26,690 bases of DNA from NCBI GenBank assembly GCA_938040985.1, contig CALHZD010000047.1, positions 1 through 26,690 of the forward strand, written 5' to 3'. The notes below the pieces were generated by a model, which saw only the letters and a list, made by a program, of their open reading frames with translations, was not told the origin of the DNA and did no database searches. Below, one piece after another: positions 7,967 to 16,771 of this stretch. Source of the DNA: an uncultured Propionivibrio sp. Lineage in GTDB: Bacteria; Pseudomonadota; Gammaproteobacteria; Burkholderiales; Rhodocyclaceae. Both the position numbers and the translations under genes were made by a program. Within the stretch, counting starts at the first letter, position 1; each line of letters begins with the position of its first letter.

Positions 7967-9505
7967 TCAGGCGATGGAAGCCTTGAATGCGCCGATCGCG
8001 TCAGTCAAAGCTTTCTCGGCCTCGGCATCGAGGTCTTTCCGAGTTTCGATGGCATCAACCAGATCGCCGTAATTCTGCTTGATGAAAGCATGCATCTGTT
8101 TTTCAATCTCCAGCGCTTTCTTGACGTCCACATCATCGAAGAACCCTTGATTGACAGCGTACAGCGTGATCGCCATTTCCGAAACAGACATAGGTGAATA
8201 CTGCGGTTGCTTCATCAGCTCAGTCACCATACGGCCGCGGTCGAGCTGCTTGCGGGTGGCTTCGTCCAGATCAGAAGCAAACTGTGCAAAAGCGGCCAGT
8301 TCGCGGTATTGCGCCAAGGCCAGACGCACGCCACCGCCCAATTTCTTGATGACTTTGGTCTGCGCCGCGCCGCCCACCCGCGACACGGAAATCCCGGCAT
8401 CGATGGCCGGACGCACGCCCGAGTTGAACAGGTCGGTATCCAGGAAAATCTGACCATCGGTAATCGAAATGACGTTGGTCGGCACGAACGCAGAAACGTC
8501 GCCCGCCTGCGTTTCAATAATTGGCAGCGCCGTCAGCGAACCGGTTCGGCCTTTGATTTCGCCCTGAGTAAAGCGCTCGACGTATTCCTCATTGACGCGC
8601 GCGGCGCGTTCAAGTAGGCGCGAATGCAGATAAAACACGTCGCCCGGATAAGCTTCACGCCCCGGGGGGCGGCGTAACAGCAAGGAGACCTGGCGATATG
8701 CCCAGGCCTGTTTGGTCAGGTCATCGTAGATGATCAGCGCATCCTGTCCGCGATCGCGGAAATATTCGCCCATCGTACAGCCGGCATAGGGGGCAATGTA
8801 TTGCAGCGCCGCCGATTCCGAGGCCGTGGCCGCAACAACGATGGTGTATTCCATGGCGCCGTGCTCTTCGAGCTTGCGCACGACGTTGGCCACCGTGGAG
8901 GCTTTCTGCCCGACCGCCACATAGACGCAGAACAGATCCTTGCCCTTTTGGTTGATGATCGTATCGACCGCCACCGCCGTCTTGCCGGTTTGCCGGTCAC
9001 CAATAATAAGTTCGCGCTGCCCCCGGCCAATCGGCACCATCGAGTCGATCGATTTCAGGCCCGTTTGCACCGGCTGCGACACCGATTTGCGCCAAATGAC
9101 GCCAGGCGCAACTTTTTCGATTTTGTCGGTCAGCTTGGCATTTACCGGCCCCTTACCATCGATCGGCTGGCCCAGTGAATTAACCACACGGCCCAGCAGT
9201 TCCGGACCAACCGGCACTTCAAGAATACGCCCGGTCGTGCGCACGGTGTCGCCTTCAGAAATCTGCTCGTATTCACCAAGCACCACTGCGCCCACAGAAT
9301 CGCGTTCCAGGTTGAGCGCCATGCCGAAAGTGCCGCCAGGAAACTCAAGCATTTCGCCTTGCATGACATCAGCCAGACCGTGGATCCGGCAGATGCCATC
9401 GGTCACCGAAACGACGGTTCCTTGCGTCCGCGTTTCGGAACCCATATCCAGATTCTGAATCTTGCTCTTGATCAGCTCACTGATCTCGGAAGGATTCAAT
9501 TGCAT
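7967..9505 (-). CDS. atpA: ATP synthase F1 alpha subunit
   Basis: This encodes 512 aa, starting MQLNPSEISELIKSKIQNLD, with TAGGAG directly upstream. The Walker A-like motif GDRQTGKT is at residues 169-176. LIIYDDLTKQAWAYRQVSLLLRRPPGREAYPGDVFYLHSRLLERAA and VISITDGQIFLDTDLFNSGVRPAIDAGISVSRVGG are intact. This is the non-catalytic nucleotide-binding subunit alternating with beta in the F1 hexamer. It lies 9 bases after atpH. Nothing unusual was seen. Confidence 0.98.
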   Translation of the reverse strand: MQLNPSEISELIKSKIQNLDMGSETRTQGTVVSVTDGICRIHGLADVMQGEMLEFPGGTFGMALNLERDSVGAVVLGEYEQISEGDTVRTTGRILEVPVGPELLGRVVNSLGQPIDGKGPVNAKLTDKIEKVAPGVIWRKSVSQPVQTGLKSIDSMVPIGRGQRELIIGDRQTGKTAVAVDTIINQKGKDLFCVYVAVGQKASTVANVVRKLEEHGAMEYTIVVAATASESAALQYIAPYAGCTMGEYFRDRGQDALIIYDDLTKQAWAYRQVSLLLRRPPGREAYPGDVFYLHSRLLERAARVNEEYVERFTQGEIKGRTGSLTALPIIETQAGDVSAFVPTNVISITDGQIFLDTDLFNSGVRPAIDAGISVSRVGGAAQTKVIKKLGGGVRLALAQYRELAAFAQFASDLDEATRKQLDRGRMVTELMKQPQYSPMSVSEMAITLYAVNQGFFDDVDVKKALEIEKQMHAFIKQNYGDLVDAIETRKDLDAEAEKALTDAIGAFKASIA

Positions 9506-9514
9506 GCATTTCTC

Positions 9515-10051
9515 CTAATTCTTGAGCGCTGCGGCCATTGCATCCAGCTTGCCGCGCACGGAGAGGTCGAGAACCTGATCGCCGACAGTCACTTTGACGC
9601 CGGCAATCAGATTGGGATCGACGGAAACCTGTGCTTCCAGACGAACGCCGAAATGCGCCTCGAACTCCTTGATCAAATCTTTCAATTGCGCATCGTCAAG
9701 CGGATAGGCGCTGGTAATAAGCGCAACCTTGACCCCAGCATCCGCCATCTTGGCTTGTTCATAAGCCGCCAAAATATCGGGAAGCATGCCGAAACGCTCG
9801 TTTTCTGCCAGCATGCCAACAAAATTGGCCAGCTCAACATTGTCCGGCTCGCCGGAAAGCGAAACGAACAGCTCGGCAAGCTGCGCCGGCGAAAGTTTCG
9901 GATTATCAATAGCCCGGGCCATCTGCGGATCTTGGGCAATCTCGGACAAACGCCGGAAGCGCGCCGACCAGGCGTCTAACGCCCCGCTATCCTTGGCTAG
10001 CCAAAAAACCGCCTGGGCATAAGGCCGGGCAATAGTGATCGCCTCAGCCAT
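9515..10051 (-). CDS. atpH: ATP synthase F1 delta subunit
   Basis: This encodes 178 aa, standard for delta. The N-terminal helical domain starts ITIARPYAQAVFWLAKDSGALDAWSARF. The C-terminal part has the expected VALITSAYPLDDAQLKDLIKEFEAHFGVRLEAQVSVDPNLIAGVKVTVGDQVLDLSVRGKLDAM. Delta joins the top of F1 to the peripheral stalk. Its ATG overlaps the atpF stop codon by one base (TGATG), indicating translational coupling. Confidence 0.97.
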   Translation of the reverse strand: MAEAITIARPYAQAVFWLAKDSGALDAWSARFRRLSEIAQDPQMARAIDNPKLSPAQLAELFVSLSGEPDNVELANFVGMLAENERFGMLPDILAAYEQAKMADAGVKVALITSAYPLDDAQLKDLIKEFEAHFGVRLEAQVSVDPNLIAGVKVTVGDQVLDLSVRGKLDAMAAALKN

Positions 10052-10521
10052 CAGAAATCCCGTCTGATCTGGGCAAGCAGATCAGCATGTACGCCGGCGT
10101 TAATCTCACGGCGCAGAATTTTCTCAGCGCCGGCCACAGCCAGGTCGGCCACTCGTTCCCGCAAAGCTTCGCGAGCACGCAGGCTCTCCTGTTCGATTTC
10201 AGCTCTGGCACCGAGAATAATTTTCTCGGCTTCAACCTGCGCCTGCGCCTTGGCCGCCTCAATGATCCGCTGTGACTGATTTTCCGCCTGAAGCAGCAAC
10301 TCGGCCACTTTTTCCCGCCCGGCGCGCACGGTTTCGGCAGAACGTTTTTCAGCAGACTTAAGATCGTTGCGACTTTGCTCTGCGGCCGCCAGCCCTTCGG
10401 CAATTTTCGCCGCCCGCTCGTCAAGCACCTTGGCAATCGGCGGCCAGACGAACTTCATCGTAAACAGCGCAAAAATGATGAAGACCGCGATCTGTGCGAA
10501 TAAAGTAGAGTTCAGATACAC
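10051..10521 (-). CDS. atpF: ATP synthase Fo b subunit
   Basis: This encodes 156 aa if the GTG at 10521 is used. That start gives V/M-YLNSTLFAQIAVF, matching the usual MNLNATLIAQ-type N-terminus and the 156-aa length of E. coli b. GGAAAGG lies eight bases upstream. An upstream TTG at 10560 would add 13 residues with no family support. One membrane helix (about 4-26) is followed by a long charged amphipathic helix (KVLDERAAKIAEGLAAAEQSRNDL onward) that forms the peripheral stalk dimer and meets delta. The non-ATG start and overlap with atpH may tune subunit stoichiometry, which is inference. Confidence 0.95.
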   Translation of the reverse strand: MYLNSTLFAQIAVFIIFALFTMKFVWPPIAKVLDERAAKIAEGLAAAEQSRNDLKSAEKRSAETVRAGREKVAELLLQAENQSQRIIEAAKAQAQVEAEKIILGARAEIEQESLRAREALRERVADLAVAGAEKILRREINAGVHADLLAQIRRDF

Positions 10522-10585
10522 GTCAGGTACCTTTCCGTAAAGTAGACGAAGTCTCCCCAATCGGTGGGAAACCGGGACGAATCCT

Positions 10586-10828
10586 TTACTTGAGGAAGGT
10601 CGAGACGGCGAACCAGGCCGAAACGCCCGTACCGATGATGAATGCCGCGTCGATCAGACCGGCAAGAATGAATACCTTGACTTGCAGGTCATTCATCAGC
10701 TCGGGTTGGCGCGCCGAGGCTTCAAGATACTTCCCGCCCATCAGACTGATCCCGAAGCAGGCCGCAAGCGCGCCCAGGCTGATGATCATGCCGCAGGCGA
10801 TGGCGACGTATGCGTAGACTTGTTCCAT
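10586..10828 (-). CDS. atpE: ATP synthase Fo c subunit
   Basis: This encodes 80 aa in two hydrophobic helices joined by the polar loop ASARQPE (37-43). The ion-binding carboxylate is Asp60 in AGLIDAAFIIG. The first helix has GMIISLGALAACFGISLMGG. The residues around Asp60 do not show the Gln/Glu-Ser pattern of Na+-type c subunits, so H+ coupling is expected. The c-ring rotates with proton flow. A strong GAGGAG ribosome site precedes the ATG, as expected for the most abundant subunit. It has the widest flanking gaps in the operon (64 and 88 bases). Confidence 0.98.
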   Translation of the reverse strand: MEQVYAYVAIACGMIISLGALAACFGISLMGGKYLEASARQPELMNDLQVKVFILAGLIDAAFIIGTGVSAWFAVSTFLK

Positions 10829-10916
10829 GAATTACTCCTCAAGAAGGATTGACGATCAAAAAAACCGTACAGCTCAAAGAAACTTCCAACTCAAAACTTC
10901 CAACCCCAAAAACCGG

Positions 10917-11789
10917 CTAATGGCTATCGTGCGCCTGTCCGACATACACCAGCGTCAGCATCATAAAGATGAATGCCTGCAACACAACGATAAAAATATG
11001 GAAAAGCGCCCACAGCGTGCCAATCAACACATGGGCCAGCCACATGGCCACGCCGCCCGCCGTAGACATTGCGGGCGCGAACATGCCCATCAGCGCAATC
11101 AGCAAAAAGAGCAGCTCGCCCGCGTACATATTGCCGAATAACCGCATGCCGTGCGAAACCGTCTTGGCGGTGAATTCGACGCATTGCATCACAAAATTCG
11201 GAATGTACATAAAAGGGCTGCTACCAAACGGCGCGGTAAACAGCTCATGGATCCAGCCGCCCAGACCCTTGATTTTGATGTTGTAGAAAAAACAGATCAG
11301 CAGCACACCCGCCGAAAGTCCGATGGCGCCGCTCAAGTCGGCCGTGGGCACGACGCGCAGATAGGCATGATCATTTCCAGAGATTTTCTGCCACAGCGTC
11401 GGCAACAGATCGACCGGCAGAAAATCCATCGAATTCATCAGGAAAACCCATATAAAAACGGTCAGCGCCAACGGCCCGACAAATCGACGCGACTGCGCGT
11501 TATGTACCGTCATCTTGGTCTGACCTTCAACCATTTCGACCAAGATTTCCAACGCCGCCTGCGCGCGCCCCGGTGCGCCTGAATGGGCTTTGCGGGCGAT
11601 CAGCCACATCACCAGGCAGGCGGCAGCGCCCAGCGCCAGCGAGATAAAAAAGGTGTCGTAATTGAAGATACCAAAGTCGACGATGGCCGTCTGCGGGTGA
11701 CCAACAGAATTGAAATTCCCCAGGTGGTGCAGAATGTAATCCCCCGCGCTGGGCGGAGCATCAGCAGCTATCTCATGACCTGTCGCCAT
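10917..11789 (-). CDS. atpB: ATP synthase Fo a subunit
   Basis: This encodes 290 aa from the ATG at 11789 (MATGHEIAADAP), one base after the atpI stop codon; a longer frame upstream overlaps atpI and is rejected. There are several membrane helices. The essential Arg216 lies in SHGMRLFGNMYAGELL, which forms the proton half-channel with the c-ring. Other family elements are FLMNSMDFLPVDLLP, DLSGAIGLSAGV and WALFHIFIVVLQAFIFMMLTLVYVG. Upstream ribosome binding is weak, consistent with coupling to atpI. Confidence 0.97.
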   Translation of the reverse strand: MATGHEIAADAPPSAGDYILHHLGNFNSVGHPQTAIVDFGIFNYDTFFISLALGAAACLVMWLIARKAHSGAPGRAQAALEILVEMVEGQTKMTVHNAQSRRFVGPLALTVFIWVFLMNSMDFLPVDLLPTLWQKISGNDHAYLRVVPTADLSGAIGLSAGVLLICFFYNIKIKGLGGWIHELFTAPFGSSPFMYIPNFVMQCVEFTAKTVSHGMRLFGNMYAGELLFLLIALMGMFAPAMSTAGGVAMWLAHVLIGTLWALFHIFIVVLQAFIFMMLTLVYVGQAHDSH

Positions 11790-11790
11790 A

Positions 11791-12141
11791 TCAGGACTTT
11801 TTCCAGAAACCCAATAACCCCGCCTGCGAAGCAAGCGCCATACCGGTCAGCAATGAAGGCCAATGCAAACCGGCGCATTTTTTTATTACCAAAACCAGCA
11901 ACCCGAACATGAGGGCAATCTTGACGAACTCGCCAATAAAGAAGCCCGCCGCGCCGCCTGCACCGGGTTTGTGCGCCACAAATTTCAGATACAGCGCAAA
12001 AAGAAAATTCGGTAACACACAAATGCCGCCCCCCATGCCTGCCGAAGCGGCGCCTTGCCAGCCAAAGAACGCGCCCATTGCCGAAGCGGCAATGACCACA
12101 ACGAAAACCTGCACCAGAACAAACCTGAACATCGTCCGCAT
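11791..12141 (-). CDS. atpI: ATP synthase assembly protein I
   Basis: This encodes 116 aa of a hydrophobic protein with about four membrane segments (VLVQVFVVVIAASAMGAFFG, the GMGGGICVLPNFLFALYL region, FVKIALMFGLLVLVIKK and a C-terminal segment). The GGGICVLPNFLFALYLKF stretch and the position just before atpB are typical of beta- and gammaproteobacterial AtpI, which assists c-ring assembly or Mg2+ supply. There is no strong ribosome site before the ATG at 12141; a second in-frame ATG lies at 12132. It is the first gene of the atp operon. Confidence 0.9.
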   Translation of the reverse strand: MRTMFRFVLVQVFVVVIAASAMGAFFGWQGAASAGMGGGICVLPNFLFALYLKFVAHKPGAGGAAGFFIGEFVKIALMFGLLVLVIKKCAGLHWPSLLTGMALASQAGLLGFWKKS

Positions 12142-12173
12142 TTAAAGACAGGCCGTCGTCTGCAATAGGCGGC

Positions 12174-12202
12174 TTTATAACATAGCCAGAAAAAACAAAC
12201 TA
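12174..12202 (-). promoter_or_regulatory. Tentative promoter of the atp operon
   Basis: Read on the minus strand, TAGTTT is followed after 17 bases by TATAAA, about 35 bases before the atpI ATG. The -35 match is poor and the call rests mainly on the -10 box and position. Confidence 0.3.
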
Positions 12203-12344
12203 CTGCGGTTTTCCGATGGACGCATCCGATGCCCGGCAATCCGCCCCGCTGAACCCTGCTCCCAGTGGGAATGCACGTAAATAAAGGACTGGGGGAGGGC
12301 AAAAAGAAGATGCCCCGAACCCCGCGGAAACAGGCAAAAAACAT

Positions 12345-12384
12345 AAAAAGCCCCGGGGTGCCCGTGGATAAAGGGCCTCAGGAC
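12345..12384 (-). repeat. Dispersed 39-bp repeat copy, terminator-like, after parB
   Basis: On the minus strand, GAGGCCCTTTATCCACGGGC lies at 12360-12379 and shares CTTTATCCACGGGCA with the first unit of the tandem array at 18531, and GAGGCCCTTTATCCA with its third unit. It can fold (GCCC/GGGC, GCCCC/GGGGC) and is followed by CTTTTTATG. It may therefore terminate the parB transcript. Confidence 0.55.
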
Positions 12385-12456
12385 ATCAGAAAACATAAAT
12401 TGAAAAACTACTCCCAATCTGCCTGTCTTTTGGCAAAGGAAGCCACTATAGCCGCA

Positions 12457-13305
12457 TCACTTAAGCTTCTGGAGAATGCCTTCCAGTTGATCCAGATTGC
12501 CAAAGCCGATCTGGATACGGCCGGCGCCTTTTTTATTGGCGCGAATTTCCACCGGTGCGCCGAGCAGATCAGCCAGTTCTTCCTGTAAGCGCAACAGATC
12601 GCGATCCGGCCGCACATCAGTCGGCGCTTTCGGCGGTTTCAGCGTTTGCTGCGCCAGCCGCTCCGCTTCACGCACGGACAAGGCTTTCTGCACAATGCGC
12701 TGCGCCAACTGTATCTGTATGTCAGCAGGCAACGGCAACAGCGCACGCGCATGCCCCATATCAAGCCGGCCCTCCATCAGCAGCGCCTGTACAGGTTTGG
12801 CGAGCTGCAACAAACGCAGCAGGTTCGACGCCGCCGGGCGCGAACGGCCAACGGCATCGGCCGCCTGCTGGTGTGTCATGGAAAATTCATCAACCAGGCG
12901 CTGCAAACCCTGCGCTTCCTCAAGCGGGTTGAGATTTTCGCGTTGAATGTTCTCGATCAGCGCCATCGCCAACGCCGATTCATCGGGAATTTCGCGGATC
13001 AGCGTTGGGACCTCAGTCAGACCGGCAAGCTGCGCCGCACGCCAGCGCCGTTCGCCGGCAACAATTTCGTAACGATCGCCGGTGTCACCGAGCGGTCGCA
13101 CGAGAATCGGCTGCATCAGCCCCTGGGCGCGGATCGAAGCCGCCAGCTCCTCGAGCGAGGCCGTGTCCATATGCGTGCGCGGCTGATATTTCCCCGCCTG
13201 CAAACAGGCAACCGGCAGGGCGCGCTGTTGCTCCTGCCCGGCGCCGCGATCACCCGCCAGCAAAGCGTCCAGGCCGCGGCCGAGTCCTTTTTCCCTCTTT
13301 TTCAT
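12457..13305 (-). CDS. parB: Chromosome partitioning protein ParB
   Basis: This encodes 282 aa from the ATG at 13305, which overlaps the parA stop as ATGA and has AAGGA eight bases upstream; a second ATG at 13311 is too close to that site. The N-terminal KKREKGLGRGLDALL is the ParA-contacting motif of chromosomal ParB. The CTP-binding region has GERRWRA (84-90) and ENIQREN (118-124), then the helix-turn-helix MTHQQAADAVGRSRPAASNLLRLLQL that reads parS. A C-terminal dimerisation domain ends IQIGFGNLDQLEGILQKLK. It works with ParA to segregate the chromosome origin. No good parS site was found in this window. Confidence 0.97.
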   Translation of the reverse strand: MKKREKGLGRGLDALLAGDRGAGQEQQRALPVACLQAGKYQPRTHMDTASLEELAASIRAQGLMQPILVRPLGDTGDRYEIVAGERRWRAAQLAGLTEVPTLIREIPDESALAMALIENIQRENLNPLEEAQGLQRLVDEFSMTHQQAADAVGRSRPAASNLLRLLQLAKPVQALLMEGRLDMGHARALLPLPADIQIQLAQRIVQKALSVREAERLAQQTLKPPKAPTDVRPDRDLLRLQEELADLLGAPVEIRANKKGAGRIQIGFGNLDQLEGILQKLK

Positions 13306-14123
13306 GCCCATCTTCCTTTCGCCGGTTGTCCAGGCGCCCCCGATACCGCCGCGGCGCCCACTGCCGCCCGGCGATCCAGTAGTTCCTGCGCCAGCGCCGA
13401 GTATGCCTGCGCCCCTTTCGATAGGTGATCGAACGCGATCACCGGCTTGCCATAGGACGGCGCTTCCGCCAGCCGTACATTGCGCGGGATGATCGTGCGA
13501 TACACCTTGTCGCCGAAATGCTCGACCAGTTCGCCCGACACCTGCTGCGTCAGCGTCGAGCGCGGATCGAACATGGTGCGCAGCAGCCCCTCGATTTCCA
13601 GCCGTGCATTGAGATGCGCACGCACTTTTTTCAGCGTCGCCACGAGGTCGGTCAAGCCTTCCAGCGCATAATATTCGCACTGCATCGGAATCATGACCGC
13701 ATCGGCGGCGGTCAATCCATTCACGGTCAGCATATTCAGCGCCGGCGGGCAATCCATCAGGATGAAATCATAATCACCCAACGCCGGCGCCAGGGCGTCA
13801 CGCAGCCGGTACTCGCGGCCCGCCATATCGATCAGGTCAACTTCCGCACCGGCCAGCTCGCGATTGGCGGGCAGAATATCAAAGCCGAAATCCGTCTTCA
13901 GGCGCGCCTGCGCCAACGTCGAACGGCCGATCAGCAGTTGATACACCGTCGGCAACGCCTCGCGCTTGATGATACCGCAGCCCGTCGTGCCGTTGCCTTG
14001 CGGGTCGAGGTCGATCATTAGCACGCGTTGATCCAGCGCCGCCAGGCAAGCCGAAAGATTCACCGCCGTCGTCGTCTTGCCGACACCGCCTTTCTGGTTG
14101 GTTACTGCCAGTATTCTTGCCAA
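13302..14123 (-). CDS. parA: Chromosome partitioning ATPase ParA (Soj)
   Basis: This encodes 273 aa if the TTG at 14123 is used. That start gives MARILAVTNQKGGVGKTTTAVNLSA, the standard ParA beginning, with CGGAG seven bases upstream and the rsmG stop codon just one base before it. No in-frame ATG fits. The deviant Walker A motif KGGVGKTT is at 11-18. VLMIDLDPQGNGTTGCG and ILMDCPPALNMLTVNGL follow, the latter carrying the Walker B Asp. The ATPase binds DNA nonspecifically and moves ParB-parS complexes. The short C-terminal tail (AAVGAAAVSGAPGQP) is low-complexity. The non-ATG start in a tightly coupled operon suggests translation depends on rsmG. Confidence 0.95.
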   Translation of the reverse strand: MARILAVTNQKGGVGKTTTAVNLSACLAALDQRVLMIDLDPQGNGTTGCGIIKREALPTVYQLLIGRSTLAQARLKTDFGFDILPANRELAGAEVDLIDMAGREYRLRDALAPALGDYDFILMDCPPALNMLTVNGLTAADAVMIPMQCEYYALEGLTDLVATLKKVRAHLNARLEIEGLLRTMFDPRSTLTQQVSGELVEHFGDKVYRTIIPRNVRLAEAPSYGKPVIAFDHLSKGAQAYSALAQELLDRRAAVGAAAVSGAPGQPAKGRWA

Positions 14124-14124
14124 T

Positions 14125-14790
14125 TCATTTCTCCGAATCCGCCTGCGGCGGTTCATCCAAGGTTTTGCGCAGGACAAGCAGATGCCGCTCGCCGTCGACG
14201 CCCGGCACCGTCAGCCGATGCACGGCATCGACGCCCACGCCCGCCGGCAGGCGGGCGATTTCCGCCTGCGGACAAGCGCCTTTCATCGCCAGCCAGGCTC
14301 CACCCGGCGCCAGCAGAGGCGCCGATAGCGCGACAAAATCGGCCAGACTGGCAAAAGCGCGCGAAACGATTACAGCGAAGCCGTGCTGTGGATGATACTG
14401 TTCAACCCGCCCGGCGTGAACCGCCACATTGGGCAACCCCAGCTCGATCATCGCCTGCCGGAGGAAGGCCGCTTTTTTGCCATTGCTGTCGAGCAGCGTG
14501 ACGGATCGCGCCGGGCAGGCAATCGCCAGCGGGATGCCCGGCATGCCGCCGCCACTGCCCACATCGAGCAAGCGTCCATCCGCCGGAAGTGGCAAAAAAG
14601 GCAGAATAGCCAGCGAATCGAGCAAATGATGGCTGACGGCCTTGTCCGCCGCACGCATCGCAGTCAGGCTGTACGTGCGGTTCCACTTGTCGAGCAGCGC
14701 CAGATACGCCAGCAGCCTCTCCTGTGCGCAGGCGGGCAGATCGATCGCCAATGCACGTAGCCCTTCGGCAAGCGATGCCGCCGGCGTCAT
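14125..14790 (-). CDS. rsmG: 16S rRNA (guanine-N7) methyltransferase RsmG
   Basis: This encodes 221 aa from the ATG at 14790, which overlaps the mnmG stop as ATGA; a GTG at 14802 is less likely. The S-adenosylmethionine loop DVGSGGGMPGIPLA begins at residue 76. KWNRTYSLTAMR lies upstream and VIVSRAFASLADFV downstream, all typical of GidB/RsmG. The enzyme methylates G527 of 16S rRNA. Coupling to mnmG and parA is the common proteobacterial arrangement. The C-terminus has a short polar extension (DEPPQADSEK). Confidence 0.96.
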   Translation of the reverse strand: MTPAASLAEGLRALAIDLPACAQERLLAYLALLDKWNRTYSLTAMRAADKAVSHHLLDSLAILPFLPLPADGRLLDVGSGGGMPGIPLAIACPARSVTLLDSNGKKAAFLRQAMIELGLPNVAVHAGRVEQYHPQHGFAVIVSRAFASLADFVALSAPLLAPGGAWLAMKGACPQAEIARLPAGVGVDAVHRLTVPGVDGERHLLVLRKTLDEPPQADSEK

Positions 14791-16697
14791 GATCGCGCAC
14801 ACGCCGCGTCAGATGCCGCGATGGACGCCAGACGCTTGAGATGTACCAGCAAAATAGAAATTGCCGCCGGCGTGATGCCCTGCATACGCGAGGCCTGGCC
14901 GATGGTCTGCGGCCGCCGCCGGATCAGGATCTGGCGCACTTCGGCAGACAGCCCGCCAACGGTCTCGTAATCGAGATCCTCGGGCAAGGGCATTGTCTCC
15001 TGATCGAGGCTGCGCGCTACTTCCTCGGCCTGCCGGTCGATATACCCCTGATATCTGGCCTGGATCTCGATCTGCTCGATCACCTGCGGATCGTCCGTGA
15101 CCGCTTCCGCGCCGATGCCAAGCGACATCAGCCCGGCATGATTGACGCCCGGACGGCGCAACAGGTCATAGAGCGTATATTCACGCTCAATCGGTTGCCC
15201 CAGCAGATGCTCGACGCGCGTCTGATCAACCTTGGCTGGGTGCGCCCAGGTCGCGCGCAGACGCGCCAGCTCGCGCGCGATGGCCTCCTGCTTGACGCAA
15301 AAGGCGGCCCAGCGGGCATCTCCGACCAGCCCAAGCCGCCGCCCCTGCTCGGTCAAACGCAGATCGGCATTATCCTCGCGCAGAGACAGCCGGTATTCGG
15401 CGCGGCTGGTAAACATGCGGTACGGCTCGGAAACGCCGCGCGTAACGAGATCATCGACGAGCACGCCGAGGTACGCCTCATCGCGGCGCGGCGACCAGCC
15501 GTCTTTTCCCTGCGCCCGCAGGGCCGCATTCGCCCCCGCCAGCAATCCCTGCGCCGCTGCCTCCTCGTAGCCCGTCGTGCCGTTGATCTGGCCGGCGAAA
15601 AAAAGGTTGTCGATGGCTCGGGTTTCCAGCGAGGCTTTGAGGCCGGTCGGGTCAAAATAATCGTACTCGATGGCATAACCGGGACGCAGAATATGGCAGC
15701 GCTCCAATCCTTTCATCGAGCGCACCAGCGCCAGCTGGATGTCAAACGGCAGGCTTGTTGAAATTCCGTTCGGATAGACTTCGCACGTCGTCAGCCCTTC
15801 CGGCTCAAGAAAGACATTATGGCTTTCCTTGGCTGCGAATCGATGGATTTTGTCCTCAATCGACGGGCAGTAACGCGGGCCGACGCCCTCAATGACGCCG
15901 GTGTACATCGGCGATCGGTCGAGGCCGCTGCGAATGATCTCGTGCGTGCGCGCATTGGTACTCGTCACCCAACAAGGCATTTGGCGCGGGTGCCGCTCCG
16001 CCCGGCCGAGGAAGGAAAACACCGGCAGCGGGTCGTCCGAATGCTGCTCGGCCAGCGCCGAAAAGTCGATGGTTTTCGCGTCCAGGCGCGGCGGCGTGCC
16101 GGTCTTCAGCCGACCGGCGGGCAGCTGCAACTCGCGCAGCCGCGCCGCCAGCGCATTGGCCGGCGGGTCGCCCATCCGCCCGCCCGGCGACTGCGACAGG
16201 CCGACGTGAATCCTGCCATTGAGGAACGTGCCGGCGGTCAGCACCACGGCGCGCGCGGCAAAGCGAATGCCGTCCTGCGTCACCACGCCGGTAACGCATC
16301 CGCTTTCGACGACCAGGTCATCGCATGCCTGTGCAAACAGGGTGAGATTCGGCTGGTTTTCCAGCCGCGTGCGGATCGCCTGCCGGTACAGGATACGGTC
16401 GGCCTGCGCGCGCGTCGCCCGCACCGCCGGCCCTTTTGAAGCATTGAGGATGCGGAACTGGATGCCCGCCTCATCCGCCGCGGCCGCCATAGCGCCGTCG
16501 AGCGCGTCGACTTCCTTGACAAGATGCCCCTTGCCAATGCCGCCAATCGCCGGATTACAGCTCATCGCGCCCAGCGTATCGAGATTGTGCGTCAGCAGCA
16601 GCGTTTTCACCCCCATGCGCGCACTGGCAAGCGCCGCCTCGGCACCGGCATGGCCGCCGCCGACAACGATTACGTCGAAACGTGCAGGAAATTGCAT
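14787..16697 (-). CDS. mnmG: tRNA uridine-34 carboxymethylaminomethyl-modifying enzyme MnmG
   Basis: This encodes 636 aa from the ATG at 16697 (MQFPARFDVIVVGGGHAG), in register with E. coli MnmG; an in-frame TTG at 16718 is rejected. The FAD-binding GGGHAG is at 13-18, followed by SCNPAIGGIGKGHLVKE near 47-63 and the downstream FAD motif NLFFAGQINGTTGYEEAAAQGLLAG. The C-terminal helical domain ends with QTIGQASRMQGITPAAISILLVHLK, the MnmE-contacting region. With MnmE it builds the cmnm5 group at the wobble uridine of several tRNAs. It is the first gene of the mnmG-rsmG-parA-parB operon. No clear Shine-Dalgarno sequence precedes it. Confidence 0.98.
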   Translation of the reverse strand: MQFPARFDVIVVGGGHAGAEAALASARMGVKTLLLTHNLDTLGAMSCNPAIGGIGKGHLVKEVDALDGAMAAAADEAGIQFRILNASKGPAVRATRAQADRILYRQAIRTRLENQPNLTLFAQACDDLVVESGCVTGVVTQDGIRFAARAVVLTAGTFLNGRIHVGLSQSPGGRMGDPPANALAARLRELQLPAGRLKTGTPPRLDAKTIDFSALAEQHSDDPLPVFSFLGRAERHPRQMPCWVTSTNARTHEIIRSGLDRSPMYTGVIEGVGPRYCPSIEDKIHRFAAKESHNVFLEPEGLTTCEVYPNGISTSLPFDIQLALVRSMKGLERCHILRPGYAIEYDYFDPTGLKASLETRAIDNLFFAGQINGTTGYEEAAAQGLLAGANAALRAQGKDGWSPRRDEAYLGVLVDDLVTRGVSEPYRMFTSRAEYRLSLREDNADLRLTEQGRRLGLVGDARWAAFCVKQEAIARELARLRATWAHPAKVDQTRVEHLLGQPIEREYTLYDLLRRPGVNHAGLMSLGIGAEAVTDDPQVIEQIEIQARYQGYIDRQAEEVARSLDQETMPLPEDLDYETVGGLSAEVRQILIRRRPQTIGQASRMQGITPAAISILLVHLKRLASIAASDAACARS

Positions 16698-16734
16698 GGA
16701 AAGGCTCGGAACCGACAAACCGGAAGGGTGTGCG

Positions 16735-16764
16735 ATTCTACGCCAGTTCTCTGAAAAATAACAA
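16735..16764 (-). promoter_or_regulatory. Promoter of mnmG-rsmG-parA-parB
   Basis: On the minus strand TTGTTA (16764-16759) and TAGAAT (16740-16735) are separated by 18 bases. They match sigma70 boxes at 4/6 and 5/6 positions. The predicted start lies about 30 bases before the mnmG ATG. Confidence 0.6.
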
Positions 16765-16771
16765 AATTACG

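Larger units (their letters stand above)
12142..12456. other. parB-atpI intergenic region
   Basis: This gap of about 315 bases separates parB from the co-oriented atp operon and holds no convincing gene. On the minus strand it carries a GC-rich hairpin and T-run region (12345-12384) that could end the mnmG-parB transcript. It also holds a TATAAA hexamer (12174-12179) with a poor -35 (TAGTTT, 17-base spacing) that could start the atp transcript. Both calls are tentative. Confidence 0.5.
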
